Shown here: positions 12,207 to 23,691 of the stretch, piece after piece | How the letters are laid out: the number at the start of each line of letters is the position of its first letter | Position numbering within the stretch: position 1 is the first letter of the stretch | From: Linanthus parryae | Lineage: Eukaryota; Streptophyta; Magnoliopsida; Ericales; Polemoniaceae | Length of the DNA: 64,000 bases | Assembly: GCA_023055425.1 (NCBI GenBank) | Contig: JALGPY010000003.1 | Coordinates: 21,139,001 to 21,203,000 of the forward strand | Direction of reading: 5' to 3' | Notes under the pieces: model-generated | What the model saw: the letters and a program-made list of their open reading frames with translations, nothing else | Database searches by the model: none | Told to the model about the DNA's origin: nothing | Program-made: the position numbers and the translations under genes

Positions 12207-12490
12207 CGTTAAGTTATTTTTTGTTTATTATGATAAATTTAGTATTATGAATTTTGGTAGGTGGCGTGTTGAATTTTCACTTTCGTCCGGGGTTTCTATA
12301 CGGTTCTGTACTCGGACTAGGATTAGGTCGAACCGTCAGGGTTAGAGGTATAAAAGGGTATAATTTTCTTAAAAAAAATTAATGAGAAAATTATTCTACC
12401 CTAATCTTTTCTTCTCTCTTCTCTGTCTTCTCTCTCTCCCGTCCCCCTTCTTCTCTTCGTCACTGGAACATCGATACCCCAGGGGTATCA
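12074..12490 (+). repeat. 3' LTR of Gy1
   Basis: 417 bp, TGATAC...GTATCA, followed by the target duplication TAAAC at 12491-12495. Its first 133 bases encode the last 43 or so codons of pol and the stop codon. Confidence 0.93.
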
Positions 12491-12495
12491 TAAAC

Positions 12496-13137
12496 TCTCG
12501 CATGGGAATTGCACAGGTTTTAAGAAACATGTTCAATGCCATTAACCCCTGAACAACTGGTAATTACTCTCTCGTGTCTCTTTCTCTCTCATACCCCCAT
12601 TCTTTGTTTCTGTATTTCTCTCTCTCACTCTTTCCCCCCCAAGTCTCTCTGGTTTTTCAACTTCAAAATCAACAAAAACAACTTAAATCCACCCCAAATC
12701 TGTAAATGAGTCCACAAGACTGTAAAATTACAACAACAAAATTTGAAGAACCAAAACATGTAGAGTCACGACAAAAACTTTCATAAATCCACAAAGCTGG
12801 ACAGCAGCAGCAGCAGCAGAAGAAGAAGAAGAAGACTGCCAACGCCACCCTAGCCACTACCTAGACCAAAATTCCAGATTTAATATGTAAACATACAAAG
12901 ATCTAAATAACAAAATAGATGGAGAGAGATGAAAAACTTACCCCCGCCCTCGTCGAAGCAATTGTCGAAGCCACCGGCTGAAGCTGGCGGTCAAGCCGAT
13001 CTGTTTCTCTCGATCCTCGTCGTCATCGGACCCAGCTGATATGACCGTTCTATTTCCATATATGAAAAAAAGGGGTGAGAGAAAGAGATAGGAATACAGG
13101 AGCCTTGCTCTTCGGTCTCGGACGTAGACCATCATCA
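12496..13137 (-). other. possible relic of a host gene 5' end
   Basis: Sequence between Gy1 and the truncated Ale element, matching no element here. On the minus strand, TTTTTCATATATGG near 13055-13068 could serve as a TATA region. A frame then runs to GCGGGG|GTAAGT near 12940, a good plant splice-donor form, followed by T-rich, intron-like sequence. (CAG)n and (AAG)n runs lie at about 12803-12836. It could be the first exon of a lost gene or chance. No product can be named. Confidence 0.3.
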
Positions 13138-13139
13138 TC

Positions 13140-14028
13140 ATGACTACCACCACACCATCAGTGATCCAACTGAATGCCCCAACAAACTTCCCCATCAAAC
13201 TCTCCTCCGCCAATTTCCTCGTTTGGCGTCGACAAATCGAAGCCACTTTGATTGGTTTCGATCTACTAGGGTTCATTGACGGATCCACCATAGCGTCGTC
13301 GTGCTACACTGATTCTGCGAAATCATTTGCCAACCCAGCCTACTCCATCTGGTATTGCCAAGACCGGATCGTTGTCAGTGCTCTCCTCGGTAGTTGAACC
13401 AACCTAGTTCATCCACTGATCTCCTCAGCGTCCACTGCTCGTGAAGCGTGGACCATCCTCATGAAAGCCATGCTAGCACTTCTCCCTGCCGAGTCATCTC
13501 ACTCAAGAATAAACTTGCACGCAATCCGCGTGGCAATCGCTCCATTTCGGAGTACATCAAGGACATGAAAGACATCTCCAATGATCTTGCTCTTGCACAG
13601 ATCCCAGTGTCAAACACTAATTGCTCATATCCATCATCAATCAACTTGGAGTCGAGTATTCGCCTATTGTTGCAGCCCTTCTCATTGCAACACAGCAGTC
13701 TCAATTGTCGAAGTTGCGTCTATCCTTTAAGAGCACTAGCATTCTCTACAAACAGCAGAATCAGACTCTGCACCGCTTCTTGCAACAGCCAATGCGACAC
13801 AGCGTCACTCGGAATGACTTTGCATCTGGATACATACTCTCAGTACTCACAAAAATGGTGGTCACTCCTGGAACCAAGACCGTCGCAGATACTCCTCAAA
13901 TGCAAGAAAAGGATCTCGTGGCCAAGTATCAGCCGCGACTTCACATGGGAATCAACAGAAGCGTTGTCACTTCTGCAACTTCACAGGGCATGTTGTTCAC
14001 GACTGTCGCAAACTCGCTAGCTTCTTGA
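13140..14028 (+). pseudogene. Ale-like gag, broken
   Basis: Starts MTTTTPSVIQLNAPTNFPIK, the usual Ale Gag opening, followed by SANFLVWRRQIEATLIG. A stop at about 13395 and frameshifts near 13545 and 13615 break it into three pieces, with ISEYIKDMKDISNDLALAQ readable in between. The C-terminal nucleic-acid binding part around 13960 is scrambled, and no clean CCHC finger survives. Confidence 0.82.
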
Positions 14029-15420
14029 GTGAGCACAACTACTCACCATGCGAGTACATCACATGCGAGCAACACACCTGCAATCAACAACACCACTAGA
14101 CAAGCCTCGGGATCTTCAGATGCGTGGATGTTTGACAGTGGCGCCTCTCATCACGTCACCTCCGTCACATATGGTCTTCGAAATCTGGTAGATTACGATG
14201 GTTCTGAGGAATTATTCTTGGCAACGGTAAGAGCTTATCTATCTCTCACATTGGTAGCACTGAATTCTCCTCTCCCACTAAACCTCTCAATCTGTCCAAT
14301 GTTCTGTGTGTTCCCAAATTACATCGCAAACTTGTCTCTATATCCCAACTTTTCAAATCTAATCATGCTTCGGTTGAATTATTTTCTTCTAATTTTTTTG
14401 TGAAGGATCGCTCAACCGGAAACACCATCCTTCGCGGTGAAAATCAAGATGGTTTCTACTACGCTTCTCGCTGCCACCCTCCTCTCATCAATACAACCAC
14501 CCTCGCAGACGTACACATTCTTCATCACAGATTTGGTCATCCATGTAATAAAACCTTAGGGCTTATTTTGCAGAAATGCAACATTTCTTTGTCTCCATCG
14601 AGTCTTCAGAAATTCTCTTGTACTTCTTGTCATATTAATAAAAGTCACAAGCTTCCTTTCGCGCACAATTATCTTACAAGCTCTCGCCCACTTGAATTAA
14701 TTTACAGTGATGTCTGGAGTACCAAAAAAATTTCTCGTGATGGCTATCTCTACTATGTGGTCTTTGTTCATCACTTCACTAAGTATGTGTGGATGTATCC
14801 TCTTAAGAAAAAATCAGATTTTGATTCAATTTTCTCGCAATTCAAACGACTTTTCGAGAAGCGCTTTGCTCAACCCATTGTCACTCTCTTTTCTGACAAT
14901 GGTGGCGAATTTGTTAAACTCCTACCCCAACTGAACCTCCACGGCATCACGCATCTCACTACCCCTCCACATACTCTCGAGCACAATGGCTCTGCCGAGC
15001 GCAGACATCGCCACATTGTTGAAACTGGTCTTTCCCTCCTTCGTACCGCATCGCTCCCACTGAGTTTTTGGCCCCATTCTTTCCAAACTGCAGTCTACCT
15101 AATCAATCGCATTCCAACCCCTGTCCTGCGCAATGAATCTCCATACTTCAAAATTTTCCAAGTACCCCCGAACTATAAATCTCTTCAACCTTTTGGATGT
15201 CAGTGCTTCCCTTGTCTTTGACCTTACACCTCAAGCAAACTGGAACCTCGTTCTCGGCCTTGCATATTCCCAGGTTACTCAGTCACTCAGTCAGCCTACA
15301 AGATCCTTGACCCATCCACATATCGCATATGTATCTCTCGCCATGTTCGCTTTGTCCCTCACATCTTTCCAATTTCCACACATCAACCTACTCCATGTGC
15401 TACTAATGCTGAAACCTATG
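14029..15420 (+). pseudogene. Ale-like protease and integrase, broken
   Basis: The protease motif WMFDSGASHHVT is at about 14130. A frameshift near 14220 moves the rest to another frame. The pre-integrase HHRFGHPCNK...CTSCHINKSHKLPF region (14520-14660) keeps the HHCC zinc ligands. The core shows YSDVWS, FSDNGGEF and HNGSAERRHRH with the expected acidic residues. A frameshift near 15220 ends the long frame (14400-15221) shortly after FGCQCFPCL. The frame continues as SAYKILDP-type sequence up to 15420. Confidence 0.85.
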
Positions 15421-15422
15421 CC

Positions 15423-16755
15423 ATGAATGACTCAGTTGCTCCAGTTGCCCACGTGCATGCACCAACGATCGCTCATGTGCCGCCTCCTGCAACTCTGCCT
15501 ACGCCGGAACCTGCTCTCGCACCTGCTCTTAAGCCTACCGATGCGCCACCACTCGCACCTGAACCTGCCTCTCCTCCAGCTGCAACCACACCACCTGCAG
15601 ACACACATGCTCCTGTGTCTCCTCATGATGAAGTTTCTCCACCTGGGGTGCCTGACCCGGCTCATGCGCCTGCCCCAACGCGCACCCGCAACCCTAATCC
15701 CAAGTACTACAACTCTCACTTTGTCAATGCGACCACTTCGCATCCCGTTGTTCCCACTATAGAACCGCAAACGGTGGCTCAAGCTTTCAAACATCCTCTA
15801 TGGAAGCAAGCGATCGATGATGAATTTGCTGCTCTGTCGCGCAATCGCACATGGGATCTGGTTCCTCGAAATGGTCAACCAGTTGTTGGGTGTAAGTGGG
15901 TTTTTCGGGTCAAGCGCAAAGCTGATGGTACTATTGATAAATACAAAGCGCGACTTGTGGCAAAAGGGTACTCTCAGGAGTTCGGACGTGACTACTCCGA
16001 AAAATTCAGTCCTGTTATGAAATATGTTACTGCTTGGATTATCCTAACCTTAGCACTCTCGCGTGGGTGGCAAGTGCGCCAACTGGACATCAACAATACC
16101 TTTCTCAATGAAACGCTCCCTAACATGGTCTTCCTCGCGCAACCTCCGGGATATATCGACAGCTCCAATCCGACTAATGTGTGCAAGCTTCGTCGCACTC
16201 TATACGGTCTCAAACATGCCCCTCACACTTGGTATAATGAGCTCTCCGCTTTTCTCCTCAGTTATTTGTTTCAACGGTCTCGCGCAGATCCCTCTCTGTT
16301 TTATCTATCTGCGAAGGGAGTTCAGATGTTCTTCCTCTTTTATGTAGATGATATTGTTTTAACAGACAACTCTCCATCTGCTCTAGCACAGTTCGTATTC
16401 AAGCTAGCTTCACGGTTCTCCCTCAAGGAATTAGGCTCGCTTAGCCATTTTATTGGAATGGAGGTTATCCCCACTCGAGGTGGTCTTTTCCTCTCCCAAG
16501 CTCAATACATTTCTGACATTTTGGAGAAGTTTCACATGGAGGATGCCAAGCCTGTCTCCACTCCTCTATTCTCAACTGAACCACTGCCGACAACCGATCC
16601 AACAAAGGACGTCGATATTTCAGACTACAGGCGTCTCTTAGGCCTTCTCCAATAACTAAGTATCACGCGACCAGACATCTCCTTTTCCGTCAACCGGCTC
16701 TCGCAGTTCCTTCATGGCTCGCTGCCCTCGCACTGGTTGGATGCCAAGCGCGTAC
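15423..16755 (+). pseudogene. Ale-like reverse transcriptase, mostly open
   Basis: After a proline-rich linker (15440-15700) the RT core runs GCKWVFRVKRKADG, YKARLVAKGYSQEFG, LDINNTFLNE (usually NAFL), LYGLKHAP and catalytic FYVDDIVLT at about 16340. A stop at 16653 interrupts RLLGLLQ just before [15 protein letters not shown]. The open stretch is 410 codons, so decay here is light compared with gag. CopA cuts the frame at 16755. Confidence 0.87.
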
Positions 16756-18145
16756 TGTTGGGTTTTGACGTAGGTAACGCAACAGAATAACAAAAATTTA
16801 ATTCCTACTGAAAGCCCACCAAGGATCACAGGAATAGACATCATAACATGATAAGGGACATAGAAGATGTGTACCTTTTGGTTTGGGAGATCACACGAAG
16901 AATATTTTCCTCGTCTCTACGGTTGATCCACGTCTAGAGGTGAGATCTAGAATCTTCCTTCTCAAGTGCTAGCTTGGACCAAAGGAAGAGGGAAGAAGGA
17001 ATCAAGAAACCAAGGAGGCAAAAGAGGGGTTTCGGCCCTCTCTTTGAGCCGACGGGAAGGGGGGCGAACGCAGGGGCTTTGGCCCTTGTGGTATTGCTCT
17101 CTCTCTTGCTTTCTCTCCCACTCACTTATGTTATGTGCATTAACATTAGTGGGAGTAAGCTAGAGCCTTCTTTATATAGACCAATAACTCTTCTTAGTTT
17201 ACATAAAGGCCCATCCTAGTTCTACATGAACTTGGATTAGTCCCTTCCTTGCATATTAATCCTACTAAGTTTGTAAGGTGTTGCAAAGTGATCCTTCTTA
17301 TTAATTAATCATATTAATTAATCCCAAATCTAGTTTTACTCTATTTGACATGTGACCCCATAGGTTTCTACTTAAATGGCAGTAACTTATTACTAACATG
17401 GAGCGGTGTCTAGCAACACATCCACGCACCCAACTAATAGAAATAAGTCAGTGATCTCGACAAACATTTTGTCCCCAATATCACATATTGCATTATCCAT
17501 TTGTCTCCATATCCGGATTGGACACGAGACATAAATAGTCACACTCGTATATCTAATTCATAGTTCTTCGATCCAGGGAATATGCTTATGCAAGCAGAAA
17601 ACATCAATATCTCCATATTAATTTATCTGAGTCTGGCCAGACATTCAATAAGCCTCATTCCTCGAGTGGCCGTGGATATTTGCTCCCATTATGTGGGAGG
17701 GACAAATCCTCTCTACATCACTACGGTCTCTAAGCTAGCTACCTATCATGCCCGATGACTACCTTTATGATTACCCAGTTACAGTGTAACGTTTGATAAC
17801 ATCTAGTCTAAGGATTGAAATTATATTAGCACTACGAGAAGCGATTGTGACTTCAACATAATCTAATGTATCCTTCTCGTTGTGGGTCAATCCAGTATGC
17901 CATTACTCCTAATGCATACCCATTTGTTAGACTTGATATCTCCATATCATTATACACACATACTAGTCTATATTTGATCGTCCTATTAATCAATATATTT
18001 GACTAGGGATATTTAAGATAAACAACACATTGTATCTAAGGACTTCATTATATTAAATATCACTATATATAATAAATGAATATTCTAGTCAATAACATTT
18101 GTTCATACTAAATATTAGATTGCCTCTAGGAAACCTATTCCACCA
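16756..18145 (-). repeat. CopA LTR, left copy (3' LTR in element sense)
   Basis: 1390 bp, from TGTTGGGTTTTGACG to CTATTCCACCA. Compared with the right copy it lacks about 45 bp near 17805 and has 13 bp extra near 17685, so the two have drifted apart. Confidence 0.9.
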
Positions 18146-18160
18146 GTCTCCCACTTGCAC
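18146..18160 (-). other. polypurine tract of CopA
   Basis: Minus-strand GTGCAAGTGGGAGAC next to the LTR. The same tract is found in CopC at 49451-49465. Confidence 0.85.
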
Positions 18161-20174
18161 TAGAGCCAATTTGGTGCATCTCGTATGCCTATAGATCTGG
18201 CGTGCCCTTCATGCTTTCGCTGCGCAAGGGGTTTTGTGAGCGGATCTGAAAGATCGTCATCCGTAGGAATCTTGCACATATTCACATCTCCTCGATCGAT
18301 CATATCACAAATAATATGGAATCTCATAAGTACATGATTTGATTTCTGGTGTGATCTTGGTTCCATAGCTTGTGCGATCGCCCCGGAGTTGTCACAGTAC
18401 AACTCTATGGGATCCACGATGCTAGGGACCACACCGAGCTCAGTGATAAACTTCTTTATCCAAACTGCTTCTTTTGTTCTTCCACAGCAGCAATGTACTC
18501 AGCTTCTGTTGTAGAATCAGCAATTGTCCATTGCTTGGAACTCTTCCAGCCCACATCTCCTCCATTAAGGAAAAACACGTATCCAGACTGCGATCTGTAG
18601 TCATCTTTGTCGGTTTGGAAGCTCGCATCAGTGTAACCAATTACACCTAGCTCTTCCTTACCTCCAAATATCAAGAAGGAATCCTTAGTTCTTCTCAAGT
18701 ACTTTAGGATGTTCTTGACGGCAATCCAGTGACTCTCACCCGGATTGGCTGGTATCTGCTCACCATGCTATACGCGTATGATACGTCTGGTCTAGTACAC
18801 AACATGGCGTACATGATGGATCCTATGGCCGAAGCATAGGGTATCCTACTCATGCGGTCCTTCTCTATCTCATTGGAGGGACAATCATTCTTAGAAAGAG
18901 TGACTCCATGCGACATGGGCAAGAATCCCTTCTTAGAACCTTGCATGTTGAACCTCTTCAACACCTTGTCTATATATGTACTTTGACTTAGGCCGAGCAG
19001 CTTTCTAGATCTATCCCTATAGATCTTTATACCAAGTATATAGGTTGCATCTCCTAAGTACTTCATTGCGAAAAACTTTCCTAGCCAATATTTAACAGAT
19101 TGCAAAGTAGGAATATCGTTTCCAATAATTAGTATGTCATCCACATACAAGACCAGAAATACTACAGAGCTCACACTAACCTTCTTGTAAACACATGGCT
19201 CATCTTCGTTCTTGATGAAGCCAAACTCTTTGACCGCGTCATCAAAACGTCGATTCCAGCTCCTAGAAGCTTGCTTTAATCCATAAATGGATCTTTGCGG
19301 CTTACAGACTTTATTGGCATTCCTTGGATCCTCAAAACCCTCTGGTTGTGTCATGTACACATCCTCGAGGAGGTTCCCATAAAGGAACGCTGTTTTGACA
19401 TCCATCTGCCAAATCTCATTGTCGTAGTATGCTGCAATAGAAAGTAGGATTCGAATGGATTTAGTCATGGCGACTAGTGAAAAGGTCTCATCATAGTCAA
19501 TACCATGAATCTGTCTTATACTCTTTGGCTACCAATCGCCCCTTATAGGCAATTACCTTTTCATCCATGTAGGTCTTCTTCTTGAATACCCAGTTGCACC
19601 CTATGGGTCGAGCCCCTTCGGGTGGTTCCACCAAAGTCCATACTTTGTTGGTGTACATGGAATCCATTTCGGATCTCATGGCTTCTAGCCACTTATTGGA
19701 GTCTGGGCCTTTCATGGCCTCCCCGTAGGTTGTAGGCTCATCATCCATGAGTGGTACGTTATCGGGCTCAGTCACGAGAAGTCCGTACCTCTCTGTCTCA
19801 TGACGCAATCTTCCTGACCTGCGGAGTTCATGTGTTACCTGAACAAGTTCTTCCACAACAACTTCCGGTTCCTGCTCATATTCCATCATTGGTTCAGTGA
19901 TTCGTGGTTCGTGAATCTCTTCAATTTCTACAGCCCTCCCACTTGCTTCTTTAGAGACAAACACTCTTTCTAGAAACACGTCGGTCCGAGCAACAAACAC
20001 TTTGTTCTCGGTGGGATTGTAGAAATAATATCCTTTCGTTTCATTAGGATATCCCACAAATTTAAACTTATCCTCCTTAGGCCCGAGCTTGTCTGTTTGT
20101 AAACGCTTTACATAGACATCGCAGCCCCAAATCCTCATAACGACACTATGGGACGCTTCCCAGTCCATATCTCA
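18160..20174 (-). pseudogene. CopA reverse transcriptase and RNase H, with integrase end, broken
   Basis: On the minus strand from 20174: WGCDVYVKRLQ and KFVGYPNETKGYYFYNP (integrase C-terminal region), RPIGCNWVFKKK, a frame break near 19495, then MTKSIRILLSIAAYYDNEIW, MDVKTAFLYGNLLEDVYM and catalytic VLYVDDILIIG (about 19145). RNase H shows GYTDASFQTDKDDYRSQSGY and DSTTEAEYIAA, ending near DAPNWL at 18160. At least three frame breaks (19495, 18735, 18440) against the intact CopC frame. Confidence 0.88.
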
Positions 20175-20179
20175 TATGG

Positions 20180-23100
20180 TGTAATACCCCGTTCAACTAG
20201 CAGGGGTAAAACGGTCATTATAAACGCATAATAATAATTAATTGGCAAAATAATATTTGAATAAATCTTTGAGTTTAGTTATAAAAAGTTTCACAATAAT
20301 ATTAGAGTAATAGTCAAGAATTAATTCGTAGTCGTTTCAAAAATTTTAGCTAGTTTAAAGTTATAGCGCGTGTCCAACCACCGCGAGAATTGATAGGCTT
20401 GCCACACCCAATCACCCAACCACATTGTACTCCACCCACACTCAATTATTTCTAACAATTCTTAGTTAATTGAAATGTTTTTTCAGTAGCTTACCTTCTT
20501 CCTCCATACGACTCCATCACCACCTCTAACACCTTCGGGAAGTCTCTCCATCACCGCCCTATCACCATCACCGCCCCTGTCACCATCACCTCTACTTGGT
20601 GCCCAAGTAAGCTCATCTATATAAGCCCTCTCCACCTCCCTCCTCACGCCAGCAGCCGCCCTCACAACTACCACCTCCCTCGTCGTCTTCACCAACACCA
20701 CCCTCACCACTTACAGTTCTCTCTCTCTCTCACTCTATCCAGCCACCTTCTTCTCCCTCCCTGTTGCTCTCTGTCCTCAGCAACCACCAGCAGCAAAGCA
20801 GAGCAGTGGCGGCAGCAGCTAACCACCACCACCGTCGCCATAGCTTCCGGCGGCAAAACTCGAGAAGGAGCAACCCACTGCCACCACCATCATCTCTCTC
20901 TTTCTCACCTTAACTCTCTGCCACCAGAAGCAAACAGAGGCAGAAACTGAGGTTGCAGAAGCCTCGTTGCACCTCCACAGCCGCCACCATCACCGGCGGA
21001 AGAAACCCACTTCTCTCTCTCTCTCCTCCTCTGCCTTCTCCTACCTCTCTGATTGGTGTCTCAAGCTCCCCTGTTCAGAAACAGAGGACAAACAGAGCAG
21101 CATCAGCAGCAGAAGCCACTGCCACCGTCGACCTCCATTGTTGCCGGCCAAAGCTCCGGCCAAATTCCACCGAAGCTCCGCAGCAGCACCCACTCCCTCT
21201 CTTTGCTTCCAGAAGACTCTCTAGACCCCGACCAACTCACTAGGAGGCTTAAGCCAGGCTGGGAAAGCCATTAGAGCCGACCACCAAGTCCAACTCCGGC
21301 GACTCCGACGTCGAGCTCCCACCCGACCCATTTCTTGACTGTTTCCGGCCATTTTTGGCCTAGGTACGTTCTAAACTTTGTGATTAGTTGATATATGTTG
21401 TCAAAATTGAAACTTGATAGCTTAAATCATAGTTGGATTGAAGAAATTGAAGTTGTTGTTTAAGGGGGGGTAAAAGTGTCGTTTATGTAAACTGTTATAA
21501 CATGGCTTAGGGGTGCTGTTTGTATTTTCGGAAACTGAGAGGGTTGTTAGTGTGTTATATCAATTCTGTTTTTGTAAGAAGTGGGGGAATTTGTAGACTT
21601 TTAATATAAATATGGGTTTATGTGTCTTTTACTTAAACTTGTAACTTTTCGCTAAAAATAAATATGAAAATTTCGGAATATAAATAATTTCTAAAAATAT
21701 TAGTTTTCATCCCCGTCTCGGAAAAGTAATTCGGGTATTGAAATAGCATACGGTTTGTTCGCTAAAAATTAAACAAGAAATATTTTTAGTTAAAACTTTA
21801 AATAAATATTGTTAGATCACTTAGTTAATAACTTGGATGTTTAATACTTGTAAATTAGATATTTTGCTAGGTTTTAAACATCGTTATGTTGTGATTAGTA
21901 TTTAGAGAAAATTTCTCTTTAAATTAACTAGTTTTAAATATTTTTTAAATGATTATAGAAATAATAATGTGTCTTTTTCATAAAAATAAACTAGTTTTGT
22001 TTTCACTACAATATCAAGTGTTTTACAAAATAATTTCACTAATTGTTAACCACTTTTATCTCATAATAATAATAATAAAAGTAATAATAATAATAATAGT
22101 CGTTTAAAATAAACACGTGGTTTTTATATAATTTTGTTATAGAAGATTATAACGAAACAAAACGTTAGGAAAAGTTAGCTAGTGGGGTTGGGTAGAAATA
22201 AAAGAGAATAATTAGGACGTGTAGTATTCTTATTTGGATATTTAATTGACATCAAAGTTACGGGTTGTAGGTGACAGTTTGTAGGCCGACCGACTTTTAG
22301 ACGTGCTAGTGCTACGGAAGTAAGGTAAGTAACATGCCAAGCGTTGAGCCTAGCTTCCTTCGTGTCTTAATATGAATTTATTTCTTGTCTCAAAATGCAT
22401 TTTTATTGGTTATTCATTTACTTGTTTTAGTTGAAGTTTCCTTTTATTTCAAATAATTTATTTATTTGAAGTTGTCACATGATTAATAATAATAATTCGT
22501 AATTAACGTAAAGTGGAAAGAGTTGTGCGGGAGAAGCTTATTATTGTCGTGTTAGCTGTCACTCGGCCCGTGATCAGATTTTATTTTAACCCGGTCGCAA
22601 CCTGCCGGGTCGCTCCATGTACTCACCTCTTTGGCCGCAAGAAGCCTTAGGGGGCTGCCGGCAGTTAAGGTCATGGTTGCTAGTGATAGATTAGTGTTCC
22701 TTCCCCGTATCAACAAAGCTAATAATACAGTTCTGGTTTGAGCTTTTGAAAGGAAAGAAGAAGAGATTGAAGAATATAATCCCCGTTTGGAAGAAATATT
22801 AAGATAAGAAGAATTTTATAAGTGTTCCTACTCGATTTATTTGATTCTTTCTTTACAAGTTTTATTCCTCCTGTTTGTTTATTGCAAACAGTAAACTCAA
22901 GCTTCATCATCTGTTTTACGTGTTTGGGTGTTACTTACTCAGTATTTCGTACTGACTTTGAAACTGCGGTTCCTGTTTCCTTCCCACCGCAGGCATAGAA
23001 GCAGAAGGCTATGGCGAAGCTGGGTACGGGACTCACGTGTAGTGTTTAGTTAGCAAGCCAGGATGATGTATAGCTTTTGGAATCACTTATGTAATAATTA

Positions 23101-23243
23101 GAGACTTTCATGACGTTTAATGTTGTATAATAAATAAATACTTTTTGAGTGTTATGCTTTTGATTCCCGTCGTTACTTTTAGCAGCGCTCTCCTGGGCTT
23201 TCCGGTTCGGAACGGAAGGCTTGGGAATCCACGGGCCGTTGTA
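20180..23243 (+). repeat. 5' LTR of TekB
   Basis: 3064 bp, TGTAATACCCC to GGGCCGTTGTA (the other copy ends GTTGCA). TATA box TATATAAG is at 20618-20625. 20640-21340 is CT-rich and GC-rich, then AT-rich. A donor-like AG|GTACGT at 21364 and acceptor-like CCGCAG|G ending at 22992 frame a possible 1629-bp intron. Small frames here are not credible genes. Confidence 0.93.
20618..20625 (+). promoter_or_regulatory. TATA box of TekB LTR
   Basis: TATATAAG about 440 bp into the LTR, followed by a pyrimidine-rich start region. Repeated at 29113-29120 in the other LTR. Transcription would begin near 20650 by normal plant spacing (inferred). Confidence 0.65.
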
Positions 23244-23245
23244 GG

Positions 23246-23260
23246 TGGTATCAGAGCAGG
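23246..23260 (+). other. primer-binding site of TekB
   Basis: TGGTATCAGAGCAGG, 2 bp after the LTR; its first 12 bases match the initiator methionine tRNA end. Confidence 0.9.
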
Positions 23261-23691
23261 CAGTCCATAAAAATGGAATTTAAAACCTGTAGGGCAACTA
23301 AAAATGGACATAGGGAAAGATAATTAAAATTGGATAAGCCGTTGGGGTTACGGGTAGTCTAGGTCTTGATTTCTCCCACCCACCCTTATCCTGAGTTTTA
23401 ACTTTATGTGTTCTGAGTTATTTGAGATGCATATTTTTGCTGATTTTTATGAGAAGGAGATAGAATCTAACCTGCAAGAGATGTTCTTTCTTAGCTGAGT
23501 TATGCAGATATGAGCCTTATGTGCTTTTATTGCAGAATTGATGTTTCATGCGTATTAGTTTATGTGATAATGTTAGATATATTAATTACGAAATATGATT
23601 ATTGAAGTTCCCACGACCCTAACCAAGGATACCGTAGGATGTGACTAATAGGCCATTCCATTACCACTATAGGAAAGTTTGATCAGGATAG
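23261..23691 (+). other. TekB leader
   Basis: About 430 bp of non-coding sequence between primer site and the Gag start codon at 23692. No gene seen. Confidence 0.7.

Larger units (their letters stand above)
581..12490 (+). mobile_element. Gy1: old Ty3/gypsy LTR retrotransposon, Reina-like chromovirus, disrupted
   Basis: A complete but decayed LTR retrotransposon. LTRs at 581-1005 and 12074-12490 end in TGATAC...GTATCA (first copy TGATAT), and the host duplication TAAAC lies at 576-580 and 12491-12495. The internal order is gag, protease, reverse transcriptase, RNase H, integrase, which is the Ty3/gypsy order. Short LTRs, the finger CYNCDEKYSRNHKC and a chromodomain-like C-terminus suggest a Reina-like chromovirus; the clade is inferred. 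The coding region has several frameshifts and stops, and gag is split by LARD1 (1909-8420). The LTR copies differ by roughly 6 percent by eye, so this insertion is much older than LARD1 inside it. Confidence 0.93.

Noticed and set aside
16966..17219. 81-codon frame with similar copy at 39026-39259
   Set aside because: Shared by the two CopA LTRs; LTR sequence, not a gene.
20953..21274. Pro/Ser/Thr-rich frames in three phases
   Set aside because: Low-complexity first part of the TekB LTR, repeated in the other LTR with frame-changing indels.
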